Positions 16,959 to 25,921 of a DNA stretch of 53,069 nt are shown here, one piece after another. How positions within the stretch are numbered: position 1 is the first letter of the stretch; each line of letters begins with the position of its first letter. Under the pieces are notes generated by a model that saw only the letters and a program-made list of their open reading frames with translations, did not search any database and was not told the DNA's origin. This stretch comes from Spirochaetaceae bacterium (lineage in GTDB: Bacteria; Spirochaetota; Spirochaetia; Treponematales; Treponemataceae), in assembly GCA_017623685.1 (NCBI GenBank), contig JAGAOP010000023.1:1-53069 (forward strand), read 5' to 3'. The position numbers and the translations under genes are program-made.

Positions 16959-17517
16959 TATTATTACAGAGCATAATAAACTGTTTCAGCTTTATACTGC
17001 TGGAGCAGTTTTTTGTGCCATTGACACAGAAACAACAGGTCTTTCAGCTACAAATGGACATGTTGTTGAAATAGGAGCTTTAAAATTCAGCCAGCGTGGA
17101 GTAATAGATAGTTATAGCGTTCTTATTAATCCAGGCTGTGCTATGCCCTATGAAGCAAGTCGTGTCAACGGAATAACCGATGAAATGTTAGTTGACTGCC
17201 CTTTTATAAACAAAATCCTACCTGATTTTGTTTCTTTTATTGATAATTCTATTCTTGTAGCACATAATATTGGCTTTGATTTAAAATTCTTGAATAAAGA
17301 GTTAGAGCGACAGGGCTACAATAAAATTACTAATAAAGGGGCAGATACGTTGCGTATATCAAAGACCTTACTCCCAGAAATGCCCAGTCACAAACTACAA
17401 CAACTAGCATCATCATTAGGATTAGATCCTGGTAAAGCTCATCGTGCATACGATGATGCACGAGTTTGCATGGAATTATTCATTCACTGTATGGACACCT
17501 ATCGAGATTCATTATAG
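16945..17517 (+). CDS. DnaQ-family 3'-5' exonuclease
   Basis: All DEDDh motifs are present: CAIDTETTGL (Asp27, Glu29), VAHNIGFDLKFL and HRAYDDARVC. The 190-residue protein is an exonuclease domain alone, like stand-alone polymerase III epsilon subunits that proofread DNA or trim nucleic acids. Whether it is the replicative epsilon cannot be told. The start overlaps the phosphoglucomutase gene by 14 bases, so translation is coupled. Its 3' end overlaps the convergent sigma-factor gene by 19 bases. Confidence 0.92.
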   Translation: MRQNNIITEHNKLFQLYTAGAVFCAIDTETTGLSATNGHVVEIGALKFSQRGVIDSYSVLINPGCAMPYEASRVNGITDEMLVDCPFINKILPDFVSFIDNSILVAHNIGFDLKFLNKELERQGYNKITNKGADTLRISKTLLPEMPSHKLQQLASSLGLDPGKAHRAYDDARVCMELFIHCMDTYRDSL

Positions 17518-18476
17518 GCAACTAATTCTTCACGTTCTCTTAGTTTTTCTAGCATTTTTCGTTGGATTTGCCTAACCCTTTCTCTTGTAATACCCAACAT
17601 TCTTCCTGTTTCTGTTAAAGTCATTGGGTTCTTTCCATTTAACCCAAAACGCATTTTTATTATAGCTGTTTCTCTTTCTGTAAAATCTTCTAAAACATGG
17701 GAAATTGTTTCAGAAAGCATAGCAGAAAAAACATTTTCTATAGGAATTTCACTATTTTCATCTGTAAGTAAATCACCTAATTGAGTAGGACTTCCATCAT
17801 CAACATTTGTATCTAAACTTGTTGTATCCTGAACTAATTTAAGATATTCTTCCACCTTTTCAACTTTTTCACCGGTATAATTTGAGATTTCCAGAGCAGT
17901 AGGTTCTCGACCTAATTCTTGGGTTAGCATTTTTGAAATTAAAAAACATTTATTTATTGTATTTAACATATGTACAGGAACACGAATCATTCTTCCTTTA
18001 TCAGCTAAACTTTTAATTATAGCCTGACGAATCCACCAAATTCCATATGTTGAAAATCGACAATTATATTCTGGAGAAAATCTGTCAACAGCTTCTAGTA
18101 AACCAATATTTCCTTCGTCAATTAAGTCAATTAATCCAAGTCCTCTGTGTTGATAATTTTTTGCAACAGAAACCACAAGTCTTAAATTTGCATGAACCAT
18201 TATATTTTTTTGATGTTTTAGTTCTGCCTCCAACATTTTAATTTGATTCATTTTCATCGCTTTTTCATCTTCGTTGAAATCTTCTGTTTGAAGTAAAACT
18301 AACTGCTTTTTGATTTCTTGAATATTTGCTGCAACCTCTTGCTCTTCTTTTGGGGTAAGTAATTTGTACTTTGAAATTTGTTTTAAATATAATGCAAGAG
18401 GATCAATTTCACTATAAATATTTTCTTTTTCAAATTTAGAACTGGCCTTTTGCTTTCCTTCAATTTCTAAAACCAT
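17499..18476 (-). CDS. RNA polymerase sigma-70 factor, RpoD/RpoS-type (group 2)
   Basis: The 325-residue protein has region 1.2 (DPLALYLKQISKYKLLTPKEE), region 2 (LRLVVSVAKNYQHRGLGLIDLIDEGNIGLLEAVDRF, then FSTYGIWWIRQAI for -10 recognition), region 3 and region 4 with the helix-turn-helix MTLTETGRMLGITRERVRQIQ. It lacks the long N-terminal region 1.1 expected of the main sigma factor, so an alternative, RpoS-like role is more likely. A basic/acidic insert between regions 1.2 and 2 (about residues 50-75) is charged and helical. Two hairpins lie in its leader. Confidence 0.92.
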   Translation of the reverse strand: MVLEIEGKQKASSKFEKENIYSEIDPLALYLKQISKYKLLTPKEEQEVAANIQEIKKQLVLLQTEDFNEDEKAMKMNQIKMLEAELKHQKNIMVHANLRLVVSVAKNYQHRGLGLIDLIDEGNIGLLEAVDRFSPEYNCRFSTYGIWWIRQAIIKSLADKGRMIRVPVHMLNTINKCFLISKMLTQELGREPTALEISNYTGEKVEKVEEYLKLVQDTTSLDTNVDDGSPTQLGDLLTDENSEIPIENVFSAMLSETISHVLEDFTERETAIIKMRFGLNGKNPMTLTETGRMLGITRERVRQIQRKMLEKLREREELVAYNESR

Positions 18477-18494
18477 AACTTTCTCCTATAATTT

Positions 18495-18558
18495 TTAAGC
18501 ATTTTGCTTAAATAACCGATTAATCAATTCAAAAGCATTTTTTGCTTTAAAAGAATTG
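18495..18558 (-). promoter_or_regulatory. Two consecutive hairpins upstream of the sigma-factor start
   Basis: CAATTC and AAAGCA pair with TGCTTT and GAATTG across 18525-18558. TTAAGC pairs with GCTTAA across 18495-18511. Both lie 19-82 bases upstream of the sigma-factor ATG on the minus strand, in the likely 5' leader. They could influence translation or mRNA stability. No T-run follows the proximal hairpin, so it is not an obvious terminator. Confidence 0.4.
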
Positions 18559-18689
18559 ACAATTTAAACGTAAGTTACATTAGCAAAAAAAACAAAAAAA
18601 ATATAAGGGAAAAATTCGATTTGACAGATTTCTAATTTATTCTTAACCAGATTTTAACAACTTAACAAAATCTTAACAATTCAAAAAAA

Positions 18690-19502
18690 CTAGCCTCTTG
18701 GAGCTTTTGCTGGGTCTATTGGCTTCCCATTTTGAAAAACCATTAAAATCATCTGAGGTTTTCCTGAAATTACATCAAAACCAACAGTTCCGATTTTTTC
18801 ACCCATTACAACATAATCACTTTTTTGAACTGAAATTTCATTTAATCCAGTGTAAACGTAAATATGGCCAGTTTGAGATTGAATAAAAACAACTTTTCCA
18901 AAACCTCGATAAACACCACTGAACATTACTGTGCCGGAACGAATTGAAATAACAGACTCGTTATTAGTTGCTGAAAGCTGAACACCTGATACTTTTCCAT
19001 TGATATAAGTTACTTTTGGATTTTTTACAGGCCAAGTTAAAGATGAATCCGTTTTCTTTTCAGAATATTTTCTTGGATCCGTAATTTCAAGGTTTGTATT
19101 TGTGTTACTGGATACAGTTGAATTTCCTGCTGAATTTTTTCCAGGAACAATTAATTTTTGTCCAACTTTTAATGTATCAGAAGAAGTTAAATTGTTTAAT
19201 GATAAAAGCTCATCTACTGTAATTCCATTACTACGAGCAATTCCGTAAAATGTTTCACCTTTTTTTACAACATGAATATCTGTGGATTCTTTTTGATTAG
19301 GAATAGTAAGTTTTTGACCAACAACAATAACGGGCTTAGTTTTTGAAATTCCATTTGCTTTACATAAATCATCCAAGGTAACCCCATAAGTTCTACTAAT
19401 AGAATATAGAGTATCACCTTCTGCTACTGTGTGGGTTGTAGCAAAAACAGAAAAACATGAAAATAAAACCAATAAAATTAGCCAAAAATTAGTTTTATAC
19501 AT
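18690..19502 (-). CDS. Exported LysM protein with degenerate M23 (LytM) domain
   Basis: A signal peptide (NFWLILLVLFSCFSVFA) is followed by two LysM repeats (about residues 22-68 and 76-120), which bind peptidoglycan. A serine/asparagine linker leads to a C-terminal LytM-like fold (about 175-268). The fold is recognisable from SIRSGTVMFSGVYRGFGKVVFIQ and QNGKPIDPAKAP, but the catalytic His residues are gone (YVYTGL instead of YxHL, and MILMVF instead of LHFEV). It is therefore probably an NlpD/EnvC-like activator of an amidase rather than an enzyme. It follows the HD gene after 33 bases. Confidence 0.85.
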   Translation of the reverse strand: MYKTNFWLILLVLFSCFSVFATTHTVAEGDTLYSISRTYGVTLDDLCKANGISKTKPVIVVGQKLTIPNQKESTDIHVVKKGETFYGIARSNGITVDELLSLNNLTSSDTLKVGQKLIVPGKNSAGNSTVSSNTNTNLEITDPRKYSEKKTDSSLTWPVKNPKVTYINGKVSGVQLSATNNESVISIRSGTVMFSGVYRGFGKVVFIQSQTGHIYVYTGLNEISVQKSDYVVMGEKIGTVGFDVISGKPQMILMVFQNGKPIDPAKAPRG

Positions 19503-19535
19503 ACCACATATATTATCGGAAGAATGCTTAAAGTT

Positions 19536-20804
19536 TTAAGAAAAAACAGCAAAAAATTCAGCTACATTTATACCACTTATGATTTTCCCTTTTGGATATA
19601 TTTTAAGTAGGTTATTCCTTCCTTCTTGCAAGTGAGTTGAAGTAATTCCGTATCTTATTGAACTATCTGCTTCTAAAAAAGCTGCAATATGATCTGCAAC
19701 ACGAATTAAACTTCCATCAACAGGACTACATTCAGGCATATTGTAGTATGAATTAATTTGTTCAAAAGTAGTTTTTAAGGGACTACCTGGCATATGGTTT
19801 TCAAAGCGATTTACAATGGGTGAAACAAGCAACATATCTTGTTTTGGTACACGGATTTTATCTGAAAATTCATCACTTATAAAATATAATAACTCCTCTC
19901 GAAAGCAATTATCCATTAAAGGTTCTAATTCCTTTGCAACAATTACATCTTCGATATGTTTAACAATAGAAGGCAAACCGTCCGTAGCTTGTTTTACTGG
20001 AGAAATAATGTCTCGGGTTACAGCTTCGGGTAAATCGTGAAATAAGGCAGCAAAGAAATTATTACATCGTCTAGCCGAACAAAACTCTACTCCACTATGT
20101 TTTTCTAAAAGTAAAGTTAATACTGCAACAAAAAATGAATGCCCTAAAACGCTGGTTTTTGGAACCCTTGGAGTTTGATTCCATCTAACTTGAAATCGAA
20201 GTTGTTCAATTATCATTATAAAATCGTAAGGACGTTGCTTTGTTAGCAAAAGCTGCAAACCTCTTAAATCTAGGTATTCTTCTATGTCCTTATTCAAACC
20301 TTTTTCAATTCCTTCCACACGGAATTTTTCATTAACAACAGAAAGCATTTGTAATTCACGCATAGTGGAATATTTATGTGCTGCTTTTAAAACTCGCAAA
20401 GTTCTTTTTCTAACCTCTGACAAATCAGAAAAATCACCTAAACAATATTCAGAAAAGTTTGAAAATAATTGTTCATCGGTTATCAGTGGCTTATATTGAT
20501 CAACTACCCATTGGTTTAATTTACGAAATTCTTCTGGATAATCATTTTTAATCATACGCTGAACAGGAGATTTTATATCACACAAAGCAATTTTTCTTAA
20601 CAAATCAAAAAAAGCTCCGTGAATCATCCAGTCCCAATCTATGGAAAAACCTCGCTGTTCTTCAAATTTTCCGATAATGTAAGCTAAAACCATTTTTTCA
20701 GCAGCTTTATCCATTTCGATAAATTCAAAAGGACGAACTAAATCATTCCATCGTTCAATAGAAAAGGCTTCAAATATTTTTAAGGTAAGATTTTTTGATA
20801 GCAT
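19536..20804 (-). CDS. HD-domain phosphohydrolase, YfbR-like, with long N-terminal region
   Basis: The C-terminal half (about residues 215-420) is an HD domain of the HD_3 type. The order is TSVLGHSFFVAVLTLL (first His), FFAALFHDLPEAVTRDIISPVKQ (HD pair plus the E/D of the YfbR family) and a later aspartate in IRVADHIAAFLEAD. YfbR-type enzymes are 5'-deoxynucleotidases; the substrate here is unknown. The first 210 residues are helical and unrecognised. It begins nine bases after fliP on the same strand, where fliQ normally stands in spirochaetes, so it is probably transcribed with the flagellar genes. Confidence 0.83.
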   Translation of the reverse strand: MLSKNLTLKIFEAFSIERWNDLVRPFEFIEMDKAAEKMVLAYIIGKFEEQRGFSIDWDWMIHGAFFDLLRKIALCDIKSPVQRMIKNDYPEEFRKLNQWVVDQYKPLITDEQLFSNFSEYCLGDFSDLSEVRKRTLRVLKAAHKYSTMRELQMLSVVNEKFRVEGIEKGLNKDIEEYLDLRGLQLLLTKQRPYDFIMIIEQLRFQVRWNQTPRVPKTSVLGHSFFVAVLTLLLEKHSGVEFCSARRCNNFFAALFHDLPEAVTRDIISPVKQATDGLPSIVKHIEDVIVAKELEPLMDNCFREELLYFISDEFSDKIRVPKQDMLLVSPIVNRFENHMPGSPLKTTFEQINSYYNMPECSPVDGSLIRVADHIAAFLEADSSIRYGITSTHLQEGRNNLLKIYPKGKIISGINVAEFFAVFS

Positions 20805-20813
20805 TTAAGGTGC

Positions 20814-21653
20814 CTATCTTATAATCGAAGTAAATAACTGCTGAGTTAAAAGTCCCCATCCATCAACTAATACAAATAACATTAATTTAAATGGCATAGA
20901 AATCTGAACTGGGGGCAACATAATCATTCCCATTGACATAAGAACACTGGCAACAACCATATCTATAACAATAAAGGGAATGTATAAAATTACACCTATT
21001 TTAAAAGCCACAGTTAATTCATTCAAAATATAAGCTGGAATCAAAATATAAGTCGGAACATCCCTGTCATCCTGAGGTCGTTCTAGCCCAGCCATTGACA
21101 TAAACATTGTGATATATTCCATATTTGAGCCCATTTGCTTAAACATAAAAACACGCAAAGGAGCTTCTGCTTCTAAATATGCTTCTTCGATACCAATTTG
21201 TCCATTAGATAGTGGTTGAAATGAATTGGTATATATATCTGTAAAAGTTGGCCACATAATGAACAATGTCATAAAAAGGGCTATTCCATTTAAAACAGTT
21301 GTGGGAGGAACTTGCTGTAAAGACAAAGCTCTTTTTATAAAATCTAAAACAATAGAGAATCTTAAAAAACAAGTTATTAGAATTAAAATACTGGGTGCTA
21401 AGGTTAAAATTGTAAGAAGAAGCAACAACTGAACAGAAAAAGCAACTTCCTGCCCACTACTAGGTTGTCTAATATCCAAACTAATTGCAGGCATTTCTGC
21501 ATCAGTAATGTTTCTGCCCATATCAGTTCTTCCTACTGAAGAACCTTGAGGAAAGGATTGCTGAGAAGCTACAGGCATACAACACAAGGCAACCAATAAG
21601 GCACATAAAATTATTTTTGGCATACTAGAAGAAAGAAATTTCTTTGCACTCAT
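20814..21653 (-). CDS. fliP: Flagellar type III export protein FliP
   Basis: FliP forms the core of the export gate with FliQ and FliR. The 279-residue protein has a cleavable-looking N-terminal segment and about four membrane helices. Family signatures are FLRFSIVLDFIKRALSLQQVPPTTVLNGIALFMTLFIMWP, IPAYILNELTVAFKIGVILYIPFIVIDMVVASVLMSMGMIMLPPVQISMPFKLMLFVLVDGW. It overlaps fliZ by four bases (ATGA). It is the last flagellar gene of the run; fliQ and fliR do not follow. Confidence 0.97.
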   Translation of the reverse strand: MSAKKFLSSSMPKIILCALLVALCCMPVASQQSFPQGSSVGRTDMGRNITDAEMPAISLDIRQPSSGQEVAFSVQLLLLLTILTLAPSILILITCFLRFSIVLDFIKRALSLQQVPPTTVLNGIALFMTLFIMWPTFTDIYTNSFQPLSNGQIGIEEAYLEAEAPLRVFMFKQMGSNMEYITMFMSMAGLERPQDDRDVPTYILIPAYILNELTVAFKIGVILYIPFIVIDMVVASVLMSMGMIMLPPVQISMPFKLMLFVLVDGWGLLTQQLFTSIIR

Positions 21654-22426
21654 AAGTTATCCTCTAAGTTATCTGTGGAATTATCAGTTACATCTTTTAA
21701 CCTTTCTAATTGTTTTTGCATAAACTCTGATGAACTGGATAAAACTGAATCATTTTCTCCACTTGTAACCTGAGATTTTTTTTGAAAATGAAAAAAATTA
21801 AGTATATAGGCAAAATCCTTTGGCTTAGAAGAAGTATTATTTTTATCTGCATTTAAGTTCATAGAATCAATTAAATCTTTATCTTCAAAGGAACCTATTA
21901 GATTAATTGCATTATCAGTAACACCAAGGATATATCCAACTGAATTTAAAGTAATAACATAAATTGATTTTCCTGGAGAAAGTGAAATGGTAGCTACAAC
22001 TCTTAAATAAGGATCTGATGTAACAACACCTGCTTTTGTAGTCTTCTTCAAAAAATAAACTACAAAATATATACAAGCAATTACAAATAGCAAAACTAAT
22101 ATCATACGAACAAAAAGCCATACCGTAGAAGGTTGGCTTTCTTGCTGAGTATTTAAATTTGCAGTTGTATTCTCTTCAGAAGAAAAAACAACTATTGGTT
22201 GATAATCATCCGTTGTAGCTTGTATTTCATCTGTCGAACTATCAATACCAACTGAAGCTTCAGTAAAATCTTGAGCAGGCAAAATCATCACTGCAATTAA
22301 GAAAATTCCAATTAGGGAACAATACTTAATCAAAGATGAGGAAATACAATTTCCTGTAGTTTTTTTAACCTGTAACACGTTCAATAGGTGAAAGAATTTC
22401 TGTAACACGGACACCAAAGTTTTCAT
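21650..22426 (-). CDS. fliZ: Flagellar export accessory protein FliO/FliZ
   Basis: A hydrophobic N-terminal segment (IGIFLIAVMILPAQ), a serine/threonine-rich periplasmic stretch, one membrane helix (FVRMILVLLFVIACIYFVVYFLK, about residues 105-127) and a cytoplasmic FliO domain (VATISLSPGKSIYVITLNSVGYILGVTDNAINLI) identify it. FliO helps assemble the FliP ring. The ATG at 22426 would overlap fliY by 62 bases. A GTG at 22378 overlaps by only 14 and is a serious alternative. The gene ends in a four-base overlap with fliP. Confidence 0.88.
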   Translation of the reverse strand: MKTLVSVLQKFFHLLNVLQVKKTTGNCISSSLIKYCSLIGIFLIAVMILPAQDFTEASVGIDSSTDEIQATTDDYQPIVVFSSEENTTANLNTQQESQPSTVWLFVRMILVLLFVIACIYFVVYFLKKTTKAGVVTSDPYLRVVATISLSPGKSIYVITLNSVGYILGVTDNAINLIGSFEDKDLIDSMNLNADKNNTSSKPKDFAYILNFFHFQKKSQVTSGENDSVLSSSSEFMQKQLERLKDVTDNSTDNLEDNL

Positions 22427-23561
22427 CAATAACTACAACCTCACCTTTAGCAATGGGTTTATGGTTTACAAGAATATCAACAGGTTCACCGGCCAGTTTA
22501 TCCAACTCTATAATAGTACCTTCGCCCATGCCAAGAATTTCTTTTATCTGCTTTTTTGTACGGCCAAGTTCTACGGTCATTTCCATGTAAACATCCATGA
22601 TAAGACCGATGTTTCCTTGTTCCATAACACCCATTCCAGCCTGCAAACCAGGGAACTGCAAAGACTGAACATTTGGAGTATTCATTCCCATGTTCATTGG
22701 AGCAAATCCACCATTCATTGGCATACCCATATTCATAGGCATTCCCTGTGGCATTCCTTGAGGCATACCCTGTGGCATACCCATATTCATTGCGCCACCC
22801 ATCATATTTGGTTGCATTTGCATACCTCCCATGTTCATAGGTGCTTGCTGGTTCATACCCATATTCATTCCACCCATGTCCATTCCAGGTACAGTAGCAG
22901 CGGCAGGTTTAGGACCTCCACCAAGGGCCTTGGAAATTTGTTCAGCTGCAGGACCACTAATAGCTTCCCAAAGAGTATATGCTCCTCCGTCTAAAGTAAT
23001 AGGGTAGGAAAACAAAGCGAAATTATTTTGAGGAAATCGAACCATTGCCTTAGGACCATTCAATGGTTCACCTGGATTACAAGCTAAACCAGGGAATTTT
23101 CCGTCTTTTGATAATTCTGTAATTTCTGAACCAGTATGCTGAGCAACAACTTCTGCCACAACAGACAAAGCCATATCATCTAATTCAGCATTTTCTTCTT
23201 TATTGATTAAAGATGCAAGCTTTTGAGCAAACTCTGTAGACATAACATAAAGGTGGTCACCAGTTAATCCTGCAGAAAAATCAGCCATAACAGCAACAAC
23301 AATTTCCGGCAATTTAGCCAAAAACTGATCTCTGTTTGCAACTTCTACAATAGGAGTTTCTACAGCAGATTCAGCCCCTGTCATAGAATTTAAATTCTGA
23401 GCCAAGGAGTCCTTTACGTTACCAGCTATTTTTTCTAAAATAGCTGTATCAATATGCACCGTAGGGGTCGGTGCTGAAGAACCAGAGGGTGAAAGTCCAC
23501 CCATATCTACACCAGCTAACAAAGCATCAATTTCGTCTTGAGAAATGGCACCATCACTCAT
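22365..23561 (-). CDS. fliY: Flagellar switch protein FliY/FliN with methionine-rich linker
   Basis: The N-terminal SQDEIDALLAGVD is the CheY-P-binding motif. A CheC-like middle region covers roughly residues 45-215. The C-terminal 80 residues are the FliN/SpoA domain (DVYMEMTVELGRTKKQIKEILGMGEGTIIELDKLAGEPVDILVN). Together with FliM and FliG it forms the rotor C-ring and sets rotation direction. Between the parts, about residues 222-297, lies a Met/Gly/Asn/Pro/Gln-rich stretch with three MPQG units and repeated MNMGM, which is unusual. It overlaps fliM by eight bases. Confidence 0.95.
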   Translation of the reverse strand: MSDGAISQDEIDALLAGVDMGGLSPSGSSAPTPTVHIDTAILEKIAGNVKDSLAQNLNSMTGAESAVETPIVEVANRDQFLAKLPEIVVAVMADFSAGLTGDHLYVMSTEFAQKLASLINKEENAELDDMALSVVAEVVAQHTGSEITELSKDGKFPGLACNPGEPLNGPKAMVRFPQNNFALFSYPITLDGGAYTLWEAISGPAAEQISKALGGGPKPAAATVPGMDMGGMNMGMNQQAPMNMGGMQMQPNMMGGAMNMGMPQGMPQGMPQGMPMNMGMPMNGGFAPMNMGMNTPNVQSLQFPGLQAGMGVMEQGNIGLIMDVYMEMTVELGRTKKQIKEILGMGEGTIIELDKLAGEPVDILVNHKPIAKGEVVVIDENFGVRVTEILSPIERVTG

Positions 23562-24588
23562 ATGTTTCTTCTCCTTCTACGGATAATTCTTCAAAATCAT
23601 CATTATTACCCTGATCCAGTTTACTAAGTACCTGAACCGCCATTTTTTTACCAATAACACCAGGCTGACACAAAAATTTCTTTTTGTTTCCAACACTTAA
23701 TGTAATTGGATCTGTTATGCGTACATTAGATAATCGGACAATATCGCCAACTCTTAAAGCTAAAACATCACGAATTGGCAAAGAAACTGAGCCGACTTCT
23801 GCAACAACATCCATATCTACATCTGAAAGTTTTTCTTTAAGAACGCCAAGATACTGAGTAGTAGAACTTCGGCGAACAGAAGAAAACCAGAACTGAGATG
23901 AAAGTTTGGAAATAATTGGTTCAATAGTGATATATGGAATACAGAAGTTCATCATTCCTTCTTCTTCACCAATTTTTGTTTCCAAAGTAACTAAAACAAC
24001 CATTTCAGAAGGAGCAACAATTTGTGCAAACTGTGGATTGGTTTCAATTTGACCCATTCTAGGTCTTAAATCAATAACCTGTGTCCAAGCTTCTCGCATA
24101 TTTGCAAGAATACGCACAATAATACCTTCCATTACAGATTGTTCGATATCCGTAAGGTCACGCTGAACCTTTGCCCCCTGACCAGTTCCACCAAACAAAC
24201 GGTCAATCATGGAAAAGGTAATTGCTGGATCAATTTCTAAGATAGCATTACCTTTTAATGGATCCATATTGATTACAGCTAAAGTTGTTGGTGTAGGAAT
24301 AGAACGAATAAATTCCTCGTAAGTTAGCTGATCAACAGAAGCCACATGAACATGAACGATACTTCGTAGCTGAGCAGACAAACTGGTCGTTGTCAATCGT
24401 GCAAATGTTTCATGCATAATTGACACTGTACGAATCTGCTCTTTTGAGAATTTGTCGGGACGCTTAAAATCGTAAATTTTTATTTTACGAGTATCGTTTA
24501 CCGGCTTAAAATCTTCTGGCTCCGAATTCCCGGAACTTATTGCAGTGAGAAGCTGGTCAATTTCGTCCTGGGACAAAACTTCATTCAT
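23554..24588 (-). CDS. fliM: Flagellar motor switch protein FliM
   Basis: The 344-residue protein has the CheY-P-binding N-terminus (LSQDEIDQLLTAIS), the CheC-like middle domain with the GGXG-type motif (IDRLFGGTGQ) and PEFAQIV-like NPQFAQIVAPSEMVVLVTLE. The C-terminal SpoA domain (DVDMDVVAEVGSVSLPIRDVLALRVGDIVRL) binds FliN/FliY. It acts in the flagellar rotor as the receiver of chemotaxis signals. It follows fliL after 21 bases and overlaps fliY by eight. Confidence 0.97.
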   Translation of the reverse strand: MNEVLSQDEIDQLLTAISSGNSEPEDFKPVNDTRKIKIYDFKRPDKFSKEQIRTVSIMHETFARLTTTSLSAQLRSIVHVHVASVDQLTYEEFIRSIPTPTTLAVINMDPLKGNAILEIDPAITFSMIDRLFGGTGQGAKVQRDLTDIEQSVMEGIIVRILANMREAWTQVIDLRPRMGQIETNPQFAQIVAPSEMVVLVTLETKIGEEEGMMNFCIPYITIEPIISKLSSQFWFSSVRRSSTTQYLGVLKEKLSDVDMDVVAEVGSVSLPIRDVLALRVGDIVRLSNVRITDPITLSVGNKKKFLCQPGVIGKKMAVQVLSKLDQGNNDDFEELSVEGEETYE

Positions 24589-24609
24589 ATAAATCCCCTG
24601 AAGTGAATG

Positions 24610-25158
24610 TTACTGCTCTATTACATTCAAACTCAAAAATCGAACATCCCGAATTTTAGAAGAGCTAAGGATGTCGTCATTTATTGCATTACGTATTTCA
24701 ATACGTAGTTTATCTTCATTGTTAGCTTTTAATTCTTCTACAGTACGTTGTGAAAAATAACGTCTAAGAAAATCCTTAATTTCTATCTGTCTAGCTGTAA
24801 TTTCGGAAGAAGTAGCTTTATCATCTTGTTTATATCCTAAAACAACTTCCACCATTACGCTAGCTGGAATATCATCTGAGGTTTTTGCACTAATCTGTCC
24901 CAAAGACTGATACCAATCAAGAATTTCTCTTTTGGTAGTATATTCCTGAGACACAGGAATTGCAGCTTGACTAGATGTATTGCCTCCAACAACCTTCATT
25001 GTAATTACAACTACTGTAACGATAAGGATAATTGCACCTAAAGCAATAGCAACCCACTTCAAAAGAGATGGAAGTAGTCCCCCTACTCCTTTTGATTTTT
25101 TTTCAGAACCACCAGTTCCTTCACCACTATCTTCAAAACCTAAATCATCATCAGCCAT
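24610..25158 (-). CDS. fliL: Flagellar basal-body protein FliL
   Basis: A short acidic cytoplasmic N-terminus (ADDDLGFEDSGEGTGG) precedes one membrane helix (WVAIALGAIILIVTVVVITMKVV) and a periplasmic FliL domain ending in ILSSSKIRDVRFLSLNVIEQ. FliL surrounds and stabilises the stator units. The ATG at 25158 is chosen because GGAAGG lies eight bases before it; the upstream TTG has no such site. It follows motB after 34 bases. Confidence 0.93.
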   Translation of the reverse strand: MADDDLGFEDSGEGTGGSEKKSKGVGGLLPSLLKWVAIALGAIILIVTVVVITMKVVGGNTSSQAAIPVSQEYTTKREILDWYQSLGQISAKTSDDIPASVMVEVVLGYKQDDKATSSEITARQIEIKDFLRRYFSQRTVEELKANNEDKLRIEIRNAINDDILSSSKIRDVRFLSLNVIEQ

Positions 25159-25192
25159 AAACAACCTTCCTGTTCAATATATTATTTTATCA

Positions 25193-25909
25193 TTAAAAAT
25201 GACCTTCGTCCAGAATAATTATATCAACACGCCGATTATATGCTCTACCTTCTGCTGTATCATTTGTAACTTTTGGACGAGTATCAGAATATCCTGCTAC
25301 AGAAAACTGATTTTCGTTAATTCCAAAATCGGACAAATAATGCAACACATTTGTAGCTCTAGCCGTTGATAGTTCCCAGTTACTGCGAAATTCCTGTCCT
25401 GAAACCGCCGTATTATCTGTATGTCCCTCTATTCTAAATCTTCGGTCAGATAAGTCATCACTTGAAAGAAATTGAGCTAATCTTAGAATAGTTTCTCTAG
25501 TTTCATCTATATTCAGTTCTGCACTACCTGGAGCAAAAAACGAATCAGAAGCCAATGTAATAACCAAACCTCGTTCGTCACTAGATAAGGTGATTTTATT
25601 AGTCTTTACGTCTGGAGCAAACAAACTAATTGCCCTTTTTACCGCAAGACCTAATGATTTACCCTTTTCCATAGCAGGCAAAGAGTTTATATTATTTCCC
25701 AAATCCGCCATACGACCAGCAGAAAGGGATTGTCCACCAGCATTTGGGTCACCTTGTAAAGAAGCTGTTAAAGCCGCAAGTTGAACTGCATCTACTTCGG
25801 TTGGATTGTACAACATAACGAAGAAGCAGAGCATCAATGTAATCATATCTCCATAACTGTTCAACCAAGCCGAAGAAGCGGCTGCGGGCTCTTTTTTCTT
25901 TCTTGCCAT
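25193..25909 (-). CDS. motB: Flagellar stator protein MotB
   Basis: The N-terminal [24 protein letters not shown] holds the single membrane helix with the proton/sodium-carrying aspartate (GD in SYGD). The C-terminal OmpA-like domain (about residues 115-235) has [28 protein letters not shown] and GYSDTRP, which bind peptidoglycan. It works with MotA as the torque-generating stator. It starts 12 bases after motA. MotB itself is intact, unlike its partner. Confidence 0.96.
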   Translation of the reverse strand: MARKKKEPAAASSAWLNSYGDMITLMLCFFVMLYNPTEVDAVQLAALTASLQGDPNAGGQSLSAGRMADLGNNINSLPAMEKGKSLGLAVKRAISLFAPDVKTNKITLSSDERGLVITLASDSFFAPGSAELNIDETRETILRLAQFLSSDDLSDRRFRIEGHTDNTAVSGQEFRSNWELSTARATNVLHYLSDFGINENQFSVAGYSDTRPKVTNDTAEGRAYNRRVDIIILDEGHF

Positions 25910-25921
25910 AAACTTGCTCCG

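Noticed and set aside
22461..22994. Plus-strand frame rich in His, Ser and Thr
   Set aside because: It is the reverse reading of the FliY methionine-rich repeat region.
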